Origin: Flavobacteriales bacterium UBA5081 | GTDB taxonomy: Bacteria; Bacteroidota; Bacteroidia; Flavobacteriales_E; Vicingaceae | Assembly (NCBI GenBank): GCA_002415785.1 | Contig: DIAJ01000032.1 | Location: 104,375-168,374 of the forward strand | Reading direction: 5' to 3' | DNA: 64,000 nt | Shown: piece after piece, positions 37,443 to 46,585 of the stretch | How the letters are laid out: the number at the start of each line of letters is the position of its first letter | Numbering within the stretch: position 1 is the stretch's first letter | Made by a program: the position numbers and the translations under genes | The notes under the pieces: generated by a model | Seen by the model: the letters and a program-made list of their open reading frames with translations, nothing else | The model's database searches: none | What the model was told of the DNA's origin: nothing

Positions 37443-38369
37443 ATGCGCATATTAGTTACCGGAGGAGCCGGATATATTGGAACAGAATTAATTCAGCAAT
37501 TAAGCGAGCAAAAAAATGTAAGTGAAATTATTGTTTACGACAACCTCAGCAGCGGCAATCGAAACTTTTTCTTAGGACAACAAAAGCTCAATTCAGATAA
37601 ACTAAAGTTTATTCAAGGCGATATTCTCGACTCTAGAAAATTAAAAAAGGTAGTTCAAGGTGTAGATACAGTTTATCACTTGGCTGCTAATGTTACAACG
37701 CCTTTTTCCGATCAAAATCCGCATTTGTTTGAGCAAGTAAACCATTGGGGAACTGCTGAATTAGTCTATGCAGTAGAAGCTAGTAATGTAAAGCGATTTA
37801 TCCATTTAAGCAGTGCGTCAGTTTACGGAGCCTCCGAAGATGTTTGCACTTTAAACGACCAACCTCAGCCGGAGACGTTTTATGGAATTTCGAAATTAAG
37901 AGCCGAAGAGCATGTAAAACGCTTACAAGACAAAAAACCGGAAACCTACATTTTACGATGCGGTAATGTTTATGGCTACAACCGAAGTATGCGCTTTGAT
38001 GCTGTAATCAATCGCTTTATGTTTGAAGCTAATTTTAAAGGTAGAATTACTGTTAACGGCACAGGTGAGCAACACCGTCCATTCATTCATATTAAAAAGG
38101 TAGCTGAGGCATTAATCTCCTTATGTTGTGAAACTTCTATTAAAAATGGAACTTATAATTTAGTTGACCAAAATATGGCCATCGGCGAAGTAGTTGAAAA
38201 TTTGAGAAAAGTTTATCCTCAAGTAGAAATGATCTTTGTGAATCAACACATGAAAATGCGTCAGCTAAGAGTAGCTCCTTCAGAAGAGATGAAACAATTA
38301 TACAACAAAGCGCACAGCCTAGGTTTTATGGAGGAGTTGCAAGAGTTTAAGAACTCATTTTCTTTTTAG
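37443..38369 (+). CDS. NAD-dependent epimerase/dehydratase (extended SDR)
   Basis: A 308-residue extended short-chain dehydrogenase. It has the NAD motif VTGGAGYIGTELIQQ (5-19), AANVTTPFSD, the active-site Ser/Thr region HLSSASVYGAS and YGISK (Tyr-x3-Lys). It resembles nucleotide-sugar 4-epimerases, but the substrate is unknown. It starts at the base after the cysH stop, and its 3' end overlaps the convergent rsmI by 23 bases. Confidence 0.85.
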   Translation: MRILVTGGAGYIGTELIQQLSEQKNVSEIIVYDNLSSGNRNFFLGQQKLNSDKLKFIQGDILDSRKLKKVVQGVDTVYHLAANVTTPFSDQNPHLFEQVNHWGTAELVYAVEASNVKRFIHLSSASVYGASEDVCTLNDQPQPETFYGISKLRAEEHVKRLQDKKPETYILRCGNVYGYNRSMRFDAVINRFMFEANFKGRITVNGTGEQHRPFIHIKKVAEALISLCCETSIKNGTYNLVDQNMAIGEVVENLRKVYPQVEMIFVNQHMKMRQLRVAPSEEMKQLYNKAHSLGFMEELQEFKNSFSF

Positions 38370-39045
38370 AAGGTTTTTTGATTTCCTGATTTCCTTCCAC
38401 TACCAATACAATTTCTCCTTTTAAAGGATTGTTTTTGTAGTAAGCTATAAGCTCTGAAAAGGTTCCTCGAATATTTTCTTCATAAACTTTGCTCAGCTCC
38501 CTACTGACAGAGGCTTTACGCTCTCCCCAAAACTCTTTTAGTTGATTTAGAGTTTTAATTAAACGGTGAGGAGATTCGTAAAAAACTATAGTACGCTCTT
38601 CATTTTCCAGTGCCAATATTCTACTTTGCCTTCCCTTTTTGTGAGGTAAAAATCCTTCAAAAACAAACTTTTCGCAGGCAAGTCCTGAATTAACTAAAGC
38701 CGGAACAAAAGCTGTTGCGCCCGGTAATGTTTGCACCTCAATCTCCTTTTCTATACACTCTCTACTCAATAAAAAACCGGGATCAGAAATAGCAGGTGTT
38801 CCCGCATCAGTAATTACAGCCATAGTTTCTCCGGCCTGCATCCGACTGATTAAGCTCTCCGTAACTTTATGTTCATTATGCTGATGATAAGCCATTAAAG
38901 GCTTTTTAATTTCATAATGCTTTAGCAACTTTCCACTACTTCTAGTATCCTCACAAAGAATTAAATCCACTGATTTAAGCACTTCAATTGCTCGAAAAGT
39001 CATATCTGCAAGATTTCCAATAGGTGTGGGAACTAAGTAAAGCAT
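38347..39045 (-). CDS. rsmI: 16S rRNA (cytidine-1402 2'-O) methyltransferase
   Basis: A 232-residue tetrapyrrole-methylase-fold enzyme starting MLYLVPTPIGNLADMTFRA, with the RsmI signatures CEDTRSSGKLL, ITDAGTPAISDPG and EGFLPHKKGRQ. It methylates C1402 of 16S rRNA in the ribosomal P site. Its C-terminus overlaps the epimerase gene tail-to-tail. Confidence 0.95.
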   Translation of the reverse strand: MLYLVPTPIGNLADMTFRAIEVLKSVDLILCEDTRSSGKLLKHYEIKKPLMAYHQHNEHKVTESLISRMQAGETMAVITDAGTPAISDPGFLLSRECIEKEIEVQTLPGATAFVPALVNSGLACEKFVFEGFLPHKKGRQSRILALENEERTIVFYESPHRLIKTLNQLKEFWGERKASVSRELSKVYEENIRGTFSELIAYYKNNPLKGEIVLVVEGNQEIKKPSKKKMSS

Positions 39046-39104
39046 AGCATCGATTTTCGGTGTAAAAGTAAGTTTACAATTTATAAATAGTGTTATTTTG
39101 CAGC

Positions 39105-39869
39105 ATGCAAGTTAAGCTTTCTGTAGTAATCATTACTTTCAACGAAGAGAAAAACATTGAGCGCTGTATTCTTTCAGTAGTGGATGTAGCTGATGAAATT
39201 CTAGTTTTAGACTCATTTTCAAATGACAAAACTCAAGCCATTTGCGAAAAATACAATGTTCGTTTTCTTCAACATGCATTCGATGGTCACATAGAGCAAA
39301 AAAACAGAGCTAAATCATTGGCTAATTTTGATTATGTTTTATCGTTAGACGCCGATGAAGCCTTAGATGAAAAGCTAAAACAGTCTATATTAAAAGTTAA
39401 AACAAACTGGCAATTCGATGCCTATAAAATGAATCGCTTGACCAACTATTGCGGCAAATGGATTCACCATAGTGGATGGTATCCTGACACTAAAATTCGC
39501 TTATTCGACAAAAGAAAAGGTGACTGGGGCGGAACTAATCCGCACGATAAGTTTATACCGCAAAAGTCAGCCAAAGTTCAGCATTTAGAGGGCAATATTT
39601 TACACTATTCCTTTTACAACAGAGGTCAACATTTAAAACAAATTGAAAGCTTTTCAAGCATCGGTGCAAAAGCACTTTACAAAAAAGGGAAAAAATCAAA
39701 TTGGCTGAAAATTTTGATTAAACCCATTGCTCGATTTATCAAAGCTTATATTATTCATTTAGGATTTTTAGACGGTGCTGCAGGCTTTACCATCAGCAGA
39801 CTTTCGGCTTATGCAAATTATTTGAAGTATGTTAAACTTAAAAAGCTCCAAGCGGGCAAAAGTATTTAA
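39105..39869 (+). CDS. Family 2 glycosyltransferase (WaaE/KdtX-like)
   Basis: About 254 residues from ATG 39105; the in-frame GTG at 39090 only adds a non-conserved pentapeptide. The GT-A fold shows LSVVIITFNEEKNIERCI (residues 4-21 in two motifs), ILVLDSFSNDKT and the DxD-like SLDADEAL. The C-terminal region with HHSGWYPDTKIRLFDK resembles WaaE-type LPS glucosyltransferases. It probably acts on lipopolysaccharide core in the cytoplasm. The next glycosyltransferase starts 1 base after its stop. Confidence 0.87.
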   Translation: MQVKLSVVIITFNEEKNIERCILSVVDVADEILVLDSFSNDKTQAICEKYNVRFLQHAFDGHIEQKNRAKSLANFDYVLSLDADEALDEKLKQSILKVKTNWQFDAYKMNRLTNYCGKWIHHSGWYPDTKIRLFDKRKGDWGGTNPHDKFIPQKSAKVQHLEGNILHYSFYNRGQHLKQIESFSSIGAKALYKKGKKSNWLKILIKPIARFIKAYIIHLGFLDGAAGFTISRLSAYANYLKYVKLKKLQAGKSI

Positions 39870-39870
39870 T

Positions 39871-40962
39871 ATGACTGCCAAAAAGAAAGTTTTACATGTT
39901 TCTACAGCGCTAAGTTGGCGGGGTGGCGAACAACAACTGGCTTATTTATTGGATGAGCTAAGAGATGAAATTGTGCAGTTTGTGCTTTGCGCCAAAGGTT
40001 CTGAAATGGAAGCCTTTTGTCATAAAAACGGCTTTAACTACTATGCCGTAAAAAAAGTAAGCAGTTTTGATTTTGGCTTTGCTAAAACACTAAAAAGTAT
40101 ATGCAATAATTTATCAATTGATGTATGTCATTTACATGATGCACATGCACATACCTTTGCCATTTTAGCTGCTTTTATGGGCAACAAATGCCCGCTTGTA
40201 CTGAGTAGAAGAGTTGACTTTCCGATAAAAAATAGTTTTTTCTCCAGGTTAAAATACAATCATCCTGCAATTTTTAAGATTCTTTGCGTGAGCAAAAAGA
40301 TTAAAGAAATCACTACCTCAGATATAAAAGATAAAAGCAAATTGTCGGTGGTCTACTCCGGTATTGATTTAAATAAATTCTCGAAGCGAAATGGGAAACT
40401 TCGTAAGGAGCTAAACATTTCAAATGACATCCGACTTATTGGAAACACCTCTGCCCTAGCCGACCATAAAGATTATTTCACTTTTCTTGACGTTGCTGAA
40501 CGCATTATTGAAAGCGAAAGAAACGTTCATTTTGTTATTTTCGGAAACGGTCCATTAGAAGAAAAGATTAAAGCTTATGCCAAAAGTAAAAAGCTTAATG
40601 ATCAACTTACTTTTCTAGGGTACAGGACTGATGTACCTATGCTTTTAGCTGACTTGGATCTATTTTTAATCACTTCAAAAACGGAGGGTTTAGGCACATC
40701 AATCATTGATGCATTTGCTTGTAAAGTACCGGTTGTGGCAACAGCCGCAGGTGGCATTCCCGAATTGGTAGAGGATCAGAAAACCGGTTTACTTTGTCCG
40801 GTTAAAGACGTGGATTTTTTAAGCGCAAACGTTTCTAAATTATTAAATGACGCTTCTCTCTCACAACAAATTATAAAAGATGCATCCGAAAAGGTAAAAC
40901 AATTCTCAAAAGAGCATACAGCAAAAGAAACTTTAAAGCATTATCAAGAAATTTGGTCTTGA
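39871..40962 (+). CDS. Family 4 (GT-B) glycosyltransferase
   Basis: About 363 residues from ATG 39871, chosen because it directly follows the preceding stop and gives the standard start VLHVSTALSWRGGEQQLA; an upstream in-frame start at 39829 would overlap the GT2 gene. The C-terminal donor-binding motif is TSKTEGLGTSIIDAFACKVPVVAT, seen as the EGLGTSIIDA core near residues 270-280. It is likely to extend a surface glycan with the neighbouring GT2. Its end overlaps the convergent ligase-like gene by 19 bases. Confidence 0.88.
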   Translation: MTAKKKVLHVSTALSWRGGEQQLAYLLDELRDEIVQFVLCAKGSEMEAFCHKNGFNYYAVKKVSSFDFGFAKTLKSICNNLSIDVCHLHDAHAHTFAILAAFMGNKCPLVLSRRVDFPIKNSFFSRLKYNHPAIFKILCVSKKIKEITTSDIKDKSKLSVVYSGIDLNKFSKRNGKLRKELNISNDIRLIGNTSALADHKDYFTFLDVAERIIESERNVHFVIFGNGPLEEKIKAYAKSKKLNDQLTFLGYRTDVPMLLADLDLFLITSKTEGLGTSIIDAFACKVPVVATAAGGIPELVEDQKTGLLCPVKDVDFLSANVSKLLNDASLSQQIIKDASEKVKQFSKEHTAKETLKHYQEIWS

Positions 40963-42533
40963 TTTTTAGATTGATTGAATACAAACAAGTTCATAAATAA
41001 AGCAAAGAAAGTGAGGCCTGCCTGTGTTTCTAGCGTATCTTCAGTCATAAACGACAAGGCAACAATCAACCAAAAAGCAACAAAAGGAATTTTCAAATCT
41101 CCTCTATACTTTAAAAGTGGGTAGATTAAGTAAATAAGAAAGTACACAAAGCCTAACAATCCAAAAGTCAGTACAAATGTGAGGTATTGATTGTGCGTTC
41201 TCCTTCTATACTTTTCTGCCAGCGAAGATTGGTCTTCTTCATACTGTTGCTGAAAGGCTTCTTTTACGTCACCGGTACCAACTCCAATAAAATAATTGTC
41301 TTTAAAAATATTCCAAGCTGTTTTCCAATACTCCAAGCGCATCGCCAGAGAAGCTCCATCGGCAAAACCTGTTCTAAAATATACCTCTAATTCATAAAAG
41401 GTTTTGTGTAGTCGCAGTTCAATCGGATTTAATTCTAAATAGCGATAATTAGCCACACCATTTTCAATGGCTTTTATCTCTCGATCAGATAATTTACTCA
41501 CGCCAACCGAATCTTTTGTTAAACCTAAAGAGGTGAGATAACGAATTAAAGTACTCTCCAAATGTTGTCCTTTTTTATCATCGTATAGTACATTGAGTTG
41601 ACTGCGCTTTGCCCACTCTCTTCTCAATTCAGAAAAAGCGATATATCGCTCTATGTATACTCCATTGGTTAACCTATAATCTGAAGTATCATGATGGTAA
41701 AAATTACCATTTACAGTTCTCTTAATTAACTCATTTTGATTATACGTAAGTTCTTGAGGTTGTTTGTAATCAGAATAAACTTGTTTCAAATAAAAAATTA
41801 CGGTAAGTATAAGAATACTTAGCAACCCTCCAACTATAAATTTCGACTTAAAAGAAAGCCTTTTTGAAATAAATAAGAAAACAACTACAGATGAAATAAA
41901 AAAGCAAATTATGCCAGTATAGAGTTCAAATATTACTAATGCAATCACAAACCAACTTCCTAAAAAGAAGAAAACTTTCTTTCGATTATTTACCCCTAAC
42001 CAAAAACTAATTATTGCCGCTAAAGCAATGTTTAATCCATACCTAATATGAGAAATGTAAATAGAAAGAGAGCGCTTATCAAATCCAAAGTCATCGCCAA
42101 ATTGTATTAATTTATATAGGCTAACAAATGAAAGAGTTAATAAGGTGAATAAGTAAGCATATATGAGCAACACCCACTCTTTTCTTTTTAAGTTAGGTGA
42201 ACTACCAATAATTATAGGCAAAGCCAAGAGTGGAAGTTTTACCCGCAAATCCTTTATGGCATAATCGAAATTTTCCGTCCACAGTAAGCCTAAAAGGTGA
42301 AGTAAGTAGAAACCAACAAACAGCCAAGCTAATTCATTTAGCTTTTTGAATTTGTTTTTAAATTGAAGTTCTAAAATAAAATTGCCAAGGAGGATAAACT
42401 GCCCGATACTCATCAACACATTCGACCAAGCTAAGCCGCAAAGTATTGTTAGTAGACCTAGCAAGTATAAATTTCGATGACTAATCCATCCTTCTAATTT
42501 GGTCCCTTTGAACAATTGATCAATTAGCCCCAA
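40944..42533 (-). CDS. O-antigen ligase-like polytopic membrane protein
   Basis: A 529-residue inner-membrane protein with about ten hydrophobic segments and one large periplasmic loop (about residues 240-400). The Wzy_C/WaaL-type region is near GVGTGDVKEAFQQQYEE and RRTHNQYLTFVLTFG, where the H and the R/E pattern (RTHNQYL) is typical of the family. It joins glycan chains to lipid A-core or similar acceptors. It is convergent with the two glycosyltransferases and adjacent to the CtpA-type protease gene. Confidence 0.82.
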   Translation of the reverse strand: MGLIDQLFKGTKLEGWISHRNLYLLGLLTILCGLAWSNVLMSIGQFILLGNFILELQFKNKFKKLNELAWLFVGFYLLHLLGLLWTENFDYAIKDLRVKLPLLALPIIIGSSPNLKRKEWVLLIYAYLFTLLTLSFVSLYKLIQFGDDFGFDKRSLSIYISHIRYGLNIALAAIISFWLGVNNRKKVFFFLGSWFVIALVIFELYTGIICFFISSVVVFLFISKRLSFKSKFIVGGLLSILILTVIFYLKQVYSDYKQPQELTYNQNELIKRTVNGNFYHHDTSDYRLTNGVYIERYIAFSELRREWAKRSQLNVLYDDKKGQHLESTLIRYLTSLGLTKDSVGVSKLSDREIKAIENGVANYRYLELNPIELRLHKTFYELEVYFRTGFADGASLAMRLEYWKTAWNIFKDNYFIGVGTGDVKEAFQQQYEEDQSSLAEKYRRRTHNQYLTFVLTFGLLGFVYFLIYLIYPLLKYRGDLKIPFVAFWLIVALSFMTEDTLETQAGLTFFALFMNLFVFNQSKNQDQIS

Positions 42534-42536
42534 AGT

Positions 42537-44204
42537 TTACTCTTTTTCTTTCACAAACGTTCCGGCTAGGATTTCATTGTACGCTGCTCCATTTATTATT
42601 TCAAGTGCTTTTTGTACGTCTTCATCATCGTTTAAAGATTGCTCGATTCTACCATCTTGATAGTAATAACGAGACACTATTTCATTCTCTAACAACTGCT
42701 TAATTTGATCGCTAAACTTATCCAAGTCGTCCTCTTTATCTTCGGCAATTTTCAATTTTAAATCAGCGTATTCCTCTTCAGCACCATCGTAGTATTTCTC
42801 TTTTTTCGCCGTTTCTTCTAACTTTTCTAATAAACGCTCACTTTCTGTTTGATAGCTATAATCTTTATCAGAAAGATAATTTTTAAAAGCTGCATACGTA
42901 TCATCATCTAGTTCAAAGTATTTCGGCTCAGAAATACTATCGTGCTTCAGTGCATATTCAGTTGCAAAACCAAAAATAAGTTGTTTGCCCATAAGCACCT
43001 GTGCTATTTTGCTCATTTTTCTTTCATCGGTAATTACATCCGGTTTAATCCCTTTACCATCAAAAACTTCTCTTTTAGAAACCAATGTTTTAAATGAATG
43101 AATCATTGAATCAGGGATATTTTTGGCTTTGCCGTTTACATCTTTGTGAGAGTAATCTACCTTTTGAATGCACCTTCCACTAGGAATATAATATTTTGCT
43201 ACCGTTACTTTTAGCTGTGCATTATAACTTAGCGGTCGAGTTTGTTGTACTAAGCCTTTTCCAAATGTCTGCTTACCTACAATTACTCCACGATCATAAT
43301 CTTGAAGTGCTCCCGAAACAATTTCAGAAGCTGAGGCCGAAGACCCATTCACTAAAATTACAACCGGAATTTCTGTATCTATGGGCTCAGCAGGTGTTCT
43401 GTAGGTTGCATCCCACTCTTCTCTTTTCCCTTTGGTTTCCACTACCACTTTTCCCTTTGGAACAAATGCATTTACAATTTTAACGGCTTCCATTAAAAGT
43501 CCGCCACCGTTGCCACGCAAATCAAAAACCAATTTCTTCATTCCATGGTTTTCTTTCAAGTCTTTAAACGCATCTTCAAAACTCTTTGCTGCTGTTTGAG
43601 TAAAGCTAACCAACTTAATGTAACCTACTTCATTGTCTAACATTCCATAATAAGGAACTTCATCGATTTTAATATTTTCTCTAATTACCTCCTTTTCAAT
43701 AGACTTATCAGTACCGGGTCGCTTAACAGTTATTTTAACCATTGTTCCGGCTTGACCTTTGAGGAAGTCGCTTACTTCTTGAGTATTTTTTCCTTTGATA
43801 CTCTTTCCATCAATTTTAATGATAACATCCCCTGCTTTTAAACCTGCTCTATATGCGGGAAAACCTTTGTAAGGCTCAGAAATAACTACAAAATTACTGT
43901 CTTTGTGAATCAAAGCACCAATTCCACCATACTGCCCGGTAGTCATGAACCTAAAATCCTCTATGTCTGATTCAGGAATATAATTAGTATAAGGATCCAA
44001 AGATTGCAACATCGCATCAATGGCTGTTTTCATCAAATCACCTGGCTGTGTTTCATCAACATAATAAGTATTCAATTCTTTGTAAAGCGAACTAAAAATG
44101 TCGAGGTTTTTAGAAATGTGAAAATAATTGTCTGCAAAACCATAAGACAATACAGCACTGATACTAATTCCTAAAGCAATTAAATATACCTTAATCTTTT
44201 TCAT
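42537..44204 (-). CDS. S41-family C-terminal processing peptidase (CtpA/Prc type)
   Basis: About 555 residues from ATG 44204, where a signal anchor begins ([18 protein letters not shown]). A PDZ domain lies near 85-165 ([22 protein letters not shown]) and the S41 catalytic domain near 195-370. The nucleophile serine is in [14 protein letters not shown] and the lysine in [12 protein letters not shown]. It cleaves periplasmic proteins at nonpolar C-termini. Its start overlaps the yidD stop by 14 bases, so it is translationally coupled to yidD-rnpA. Confidence 0.92.
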   Translation of the reverse strand: MKKIKVYLIALGISISAVLSYGFADNYFHISKNLDIFSSLYKELNTYYVDETQPGDLMKTAIDAMLQSLDPYTNYIPESDIEDFRFMTTGQYGGIGALIHKDSNFVVISEPYKGFPAYRAGLKAGDVIIKIDGKSIKGKNTQEVSDFLKGQAGTMVKITVKRPGTDKSIEKEVIRENIKIDEVPYYGMLDNEVGYIKLVSFTQTAAKSFEDAFKDLKENHGMKKLVFDLRGNGGGLLMEAVKIVNAFVPKGKVVVETKGKREEWDATYRTPAEPIDTEIPVVILVNGSSASASEIVSGALQDYDRGVIVGKQTFGKGLVQQTRPLSYNAQLKVTVAKYYIPSGRCIQKVDYSHKDVNGKAKNIPDSMIHSFKTLVSKREVFDGKGIKPDVITDERKMSKIAQVLMGKQLIFGFATEYALKHDSISEPKYFELDDDTYAAFKNYLSDKDYSYQTESERLLEKLEETAKKEKYYDGAEEEYADLKLKIAEDKEDDLDKFSDQIKQLLENEIVSRYYYQDGRIEQSLNDDEDVQKALEIINGAAYNEILAGTFVKEKE

Positions 44205-44442
44205 TCTTTTTATTTTTCTTTTCAGGAACAGGATCATATCCATGACCGCCCCAAGGATGACATGATAAAATTCTTTTTAAGGCCAACCAGCTTCCCTTTA
44301 AAGGTCCATGAATCTTAAGAGCTTGCACGCTATATTCTGAGCAAGTTGGCATGTATCTGCAGTTGGCTCCTAAAAGTGGCGAAATAGTATATTGATAAAT
44401 TCGCACAAAAAATATCAGAATTTGACTGAATATTTTACTCAT
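44191..44442 (-). CDS. yidD: Membrane protein insertion efficiency factor YidD
   Basis: An 83-residue protein with the YidD signature: [24 protein letters not shown] segment with the [11 protein letters not shown] core, then [29 protein letters not shown] in overlapping short motifs. It is an amphipathic peripheral membrane protein that assists YidC-dependent insertion. It overlaps rnpA by 4 bases, the usual neighbour. Confidence 0.95.
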   Translation of the reverse strand: MSKIFSQILIFFVRIYQYTISPLLGANCRYMPTCSEYSVQALKIHGPLKGSWLALKRILSCHPWGGHGYDPVPEKKNKKNEKD

Positions 44443-44822
44443 ATTGCCTCTTGCAAAGGTTGTAAAAGTAAGATTATTTTACCCTCAATTTCTTCGTAAT
44501 TCTTAAGATCTTTCGCCGTATATACAAATGTGAGCAGCAATTGTTTTTCGCTCTTGATGAGTTTTTCTTTAAGTTCCATTCGGTTCAATCGATAAGCTTC
44601 GCGCATTCGTCTTTTTAAAAGATTGCGATCTACAGCCTTTTTGTGATTTCTCTTGGGAACGCTAAAGGCGCACTTAATCGGAGTAGTATCGCCTTCTTGA
44701 AACTCTCTGAAAAGGTATATGAGTCGAATTGGGTATGCAGAAGATTTTTTCCCATGCTTAAAAAGAATCGAAAACTCATCTCTTTTGTATAATCTTTCCT
44801 CTTTTTTAAACCCTAGCCTCAT
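44439..44822 (-). CDS. rnpA: Ribonuclease P protein component
   Basis: About 127 residues from ATG 44822 ([17 protein letters not shown]); the longer frame from 44846 lacks family similarity and would enter the terminator of the upstream gene. It has the RnpA signature region [22 protein letters not shown], core [10 protein letters not shown]. It binds RNase P RNA for tRNA 5' maturation. rpmH, often next to rnpA, is not here. Confidence 0.93.
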   Translation of the reverse strand: MRLGFKKEERLYKRDEFSILFKHGKKSSAYPIRLIYLFREFQEGDTTPIKCAFSVPKRNHKKAVDRNLLKRRMREAYRLNRMELKEKLIKSEKQLLLTFVYTAKDLKNYEEIEGKIILLLQPLQEAI

Positions 44823-44834
44823 GCTGTCAAAGAT

Positions 44835-44870
44835 AAAAAAAGGCATCCGCTATTTACGAATGCCTTTTTT
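44835..44870 (-). terminator. Intrinsic terminator between hemD and rnpA
   Basis: AAAGGCATTCG and CGGATGCCTTT arms around a TAAATAG loop with T and A runs on both sides (44836-44869). It lies after the hemD stop on the minus strand, so rnpA probably has a separate promoter or depends on read-through. Confidence 0.75.
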
Positions 44871-44886
44871 ATATCATAAACTAATT

Positions 44887-45633
44887 TTACTTTTTGTTGT
44901 ACTTTTTAATGTACTGCTCAAGCGCCATTGTCATTGATGGTGCCTCCGGCTTTGGTGCGGCAATGTTTATTTCTAAACCTGCTTTTTCTGCAGCCTTAGC
45001 AGTAGTTGCTCCAAACACTGCTATGCGGGTATCGTTCTGCTTAAAGTTTGGAAAATTTTCAAACAAGGATTGTATACCGGCAGGACTAAAGAAAACCAGT
45101 ACATCGTAGTTTACATTCTCCAAGTCAGACAAATCACTGCAAACCGTGCGGTACAACATTGCTTCTTTAAAGTCGATGTTGTGCTTACTTAAAGTGTCAG
45201 GGATATCCTGCTTTAATATATCCGAACAAGGTAGCAAAAACTTCTCCTGTTTGTGCTTTTTGATTTGAGGAATCAAATCCTCAATTTTTTGTCTACCATG
45301 AAATATTTTACGCTTTCTGTAAACCACGTATTTTTGAAGGTAATATGCCGTTGATTCTGAAATACAGAAGTACTTCAAACCTTCAGGAACATTGTATCTC
45401 ATCTCTTCTGCAATTCTAAAGAAGTGATTAACTGCATTTCTGCTTGTAAAAATAACTGCTCCATAATCTTGAAGCGTCACTTTTTGTTGTCTAAATTCTT
45501 TAGAGTCTACTCCTTCAACATGAATAAAAGGACGAAAGTCAACTTTCACTTTGCATTTATCAGACAAGTCAAAGTAAGGTGATTTTTCGCTTTCCGGTTC
45601 AGGCTGTGATACTAAAATTGTTTTTACTTTCAA
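44887..45633 (-). CDS. hemD: Uroporphyrinogen-III synthase
   Basis: A 248-residue two-domain protein of the HemD family. It has ILVSQPEPESEKSPYFDL at the N-terminus, VIFTSRNAVNHFF near 68-80, and the C-terminal VLVFFSPAGIQSLFENF and AVFGATTAKAAEKAGL. Sequence divergence is normal for this family. It closes and inverts hydroxymethylbilane to uroporphyrinogen III in heme synthesis. A DUF4271 gene is upstream, as is common in Bacteroidota. Confidence 0.9.
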   Translation of the reverse strand: MKVKTILVSQPEPESEKSPYFDLSDKCKVKVDFRPFIHVEGVDSKEFRQQKVTLQDYGAVIFTSRNAVNHFFRIAEEMRYNVPEGLKYFCISESTAYYLQKYVVYRKRKIFHGRQKIEDLIPQIKKHKQEKFLLPCSDILKQDIPDTLSKHNIDFKEAMLYRTVCSDLSDLENVNYDVLVFFSPAGIQSLFENFPNFKQNDTRIAVFGATTAKAAEKAGLEINIAAPKPEAPSMTMALEQYIKKYNKK

Positions 45634-45674
45634 TGTAGATTAGTTTTAAAATTAGTAGTAGAAATTGAATTCTT

Positions 45675-46511
45675 TTACAAAAGATTACCGATCCACTTAC
45701 CAATGATAAGCCACGGTAAAATTTCGAGGGTGCAAAGATACAAAATTATCAGATGCAATGGTATAGCATTTTGAATTCCAATTAAAAGCCCCCGAATTAG
45801 CTGCATTAACATAAAAATCAACAAAATAGAAATGCTTATTCCTAAAATTAATTGCTGACTTACAGTTGAGTAAAAATAGAACACAAGTAAGATTAAATTA
45901 ATTAGCCCAAATAACTTATTAAATAATGATGATTGAAAACTATAATCTTCCATCATTTCATTTATGTTAAACAACCATGCAGAGAAAGAATAAACAAATA
46001 ACTTGAGTAGTCCGTAAATTAAAATTAGAGCTCCTAAAAGTCCAAAAGTATAGAGCGGCTCAACCAATTGATTGTAGTGATGAAAATAGTAAAAAGCGTA
46101 TAAAAGTGAAGTGGTGACAAGGAATACGGTCGACAATAAAATATTAACCGGATGAGCATACACTTTTTCGTATCGAATAATTTGCTGTGAAACTTTCCAA
46201 TTAAAAAAGCCTTTTAAAATCATTTTAAACCTTTTTGCATGAAAGCTTTTACTGTATGCTACGGCAACTAAAACCAAAATAAGTACGAAAGCAATCCAGT
46301 TAGGTACAAGCTGATTTTGAGATTCTCCTTGATGATACTTATGTTGACTCAAATAATGTTTAGCATGAACTGTAATATCTAATGCCCATTGCTTGTATGT
46401 ATAGTCAGGCTGATATTCTCCTTTATAAGGCATAACCCCATAAGCTAGTTTATGGGTTTGAAAAGTAGAATCTATAATATTTTCTGCTTGATTAGCCATT
46501 TGATTCTGCAA
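45675..46511 (-). CDS. DUF4271 polytopic membrane protein
   Basis: A 278-residue protein with about six to seven hydrophobic segments from residue 70 onward and a soluble N-terminal part. The RFKMILKGFFNWKVSQQIIRYEK region and its place directly upstream of hemD fit the DUF4271 family of Bacteroidota. Function unknown. Confidence 0.75.
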   Translation of the reverse strand: MQNQMANQAENIIDSTFQTHKLAYGVMPYKGEYQPDYTYKQWALDITVHAKHYLSQHKYHQGESQNQLVPNWIAFVLILVLVAVAYSKSFHAKRFKMILKGFFNWKVSQQIIRYEKVYAHPVNILLSTVFLVTTSLLYAFYYFHHYNQLVEPLYTFGLLGALILIYGLLKLFVYSFSAWLFNINEMMEDYSFQSSLFNKLFGLINLILLVFYFYSTVSQQLILGISISILLIFMLMQLIRGLLIGIQNAIPLHLIILYLCTLEILPWLIIGKWIGNLL

Positions 46512-46559
46512 AAATACATTCTATTCATAAACAAAAGCCACAGATTTAAGCTTTATAAC

Positions 46560-46567
46560 TAATTTTG
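46560..46567 (+). promoter_or_regulatory. -7 promoter element of the acyl-CoA dehydrogenase gene
   Basis: TAATTTTG fits TAnnTTTG, 18 bases before the ATG at 46586. It overlaps the in-frame TTG at 46565, which argues against that upstream start. Confidence 0.5.
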
Positions 46568-46585
46568 AAGCAAAGAAAAAATTTT

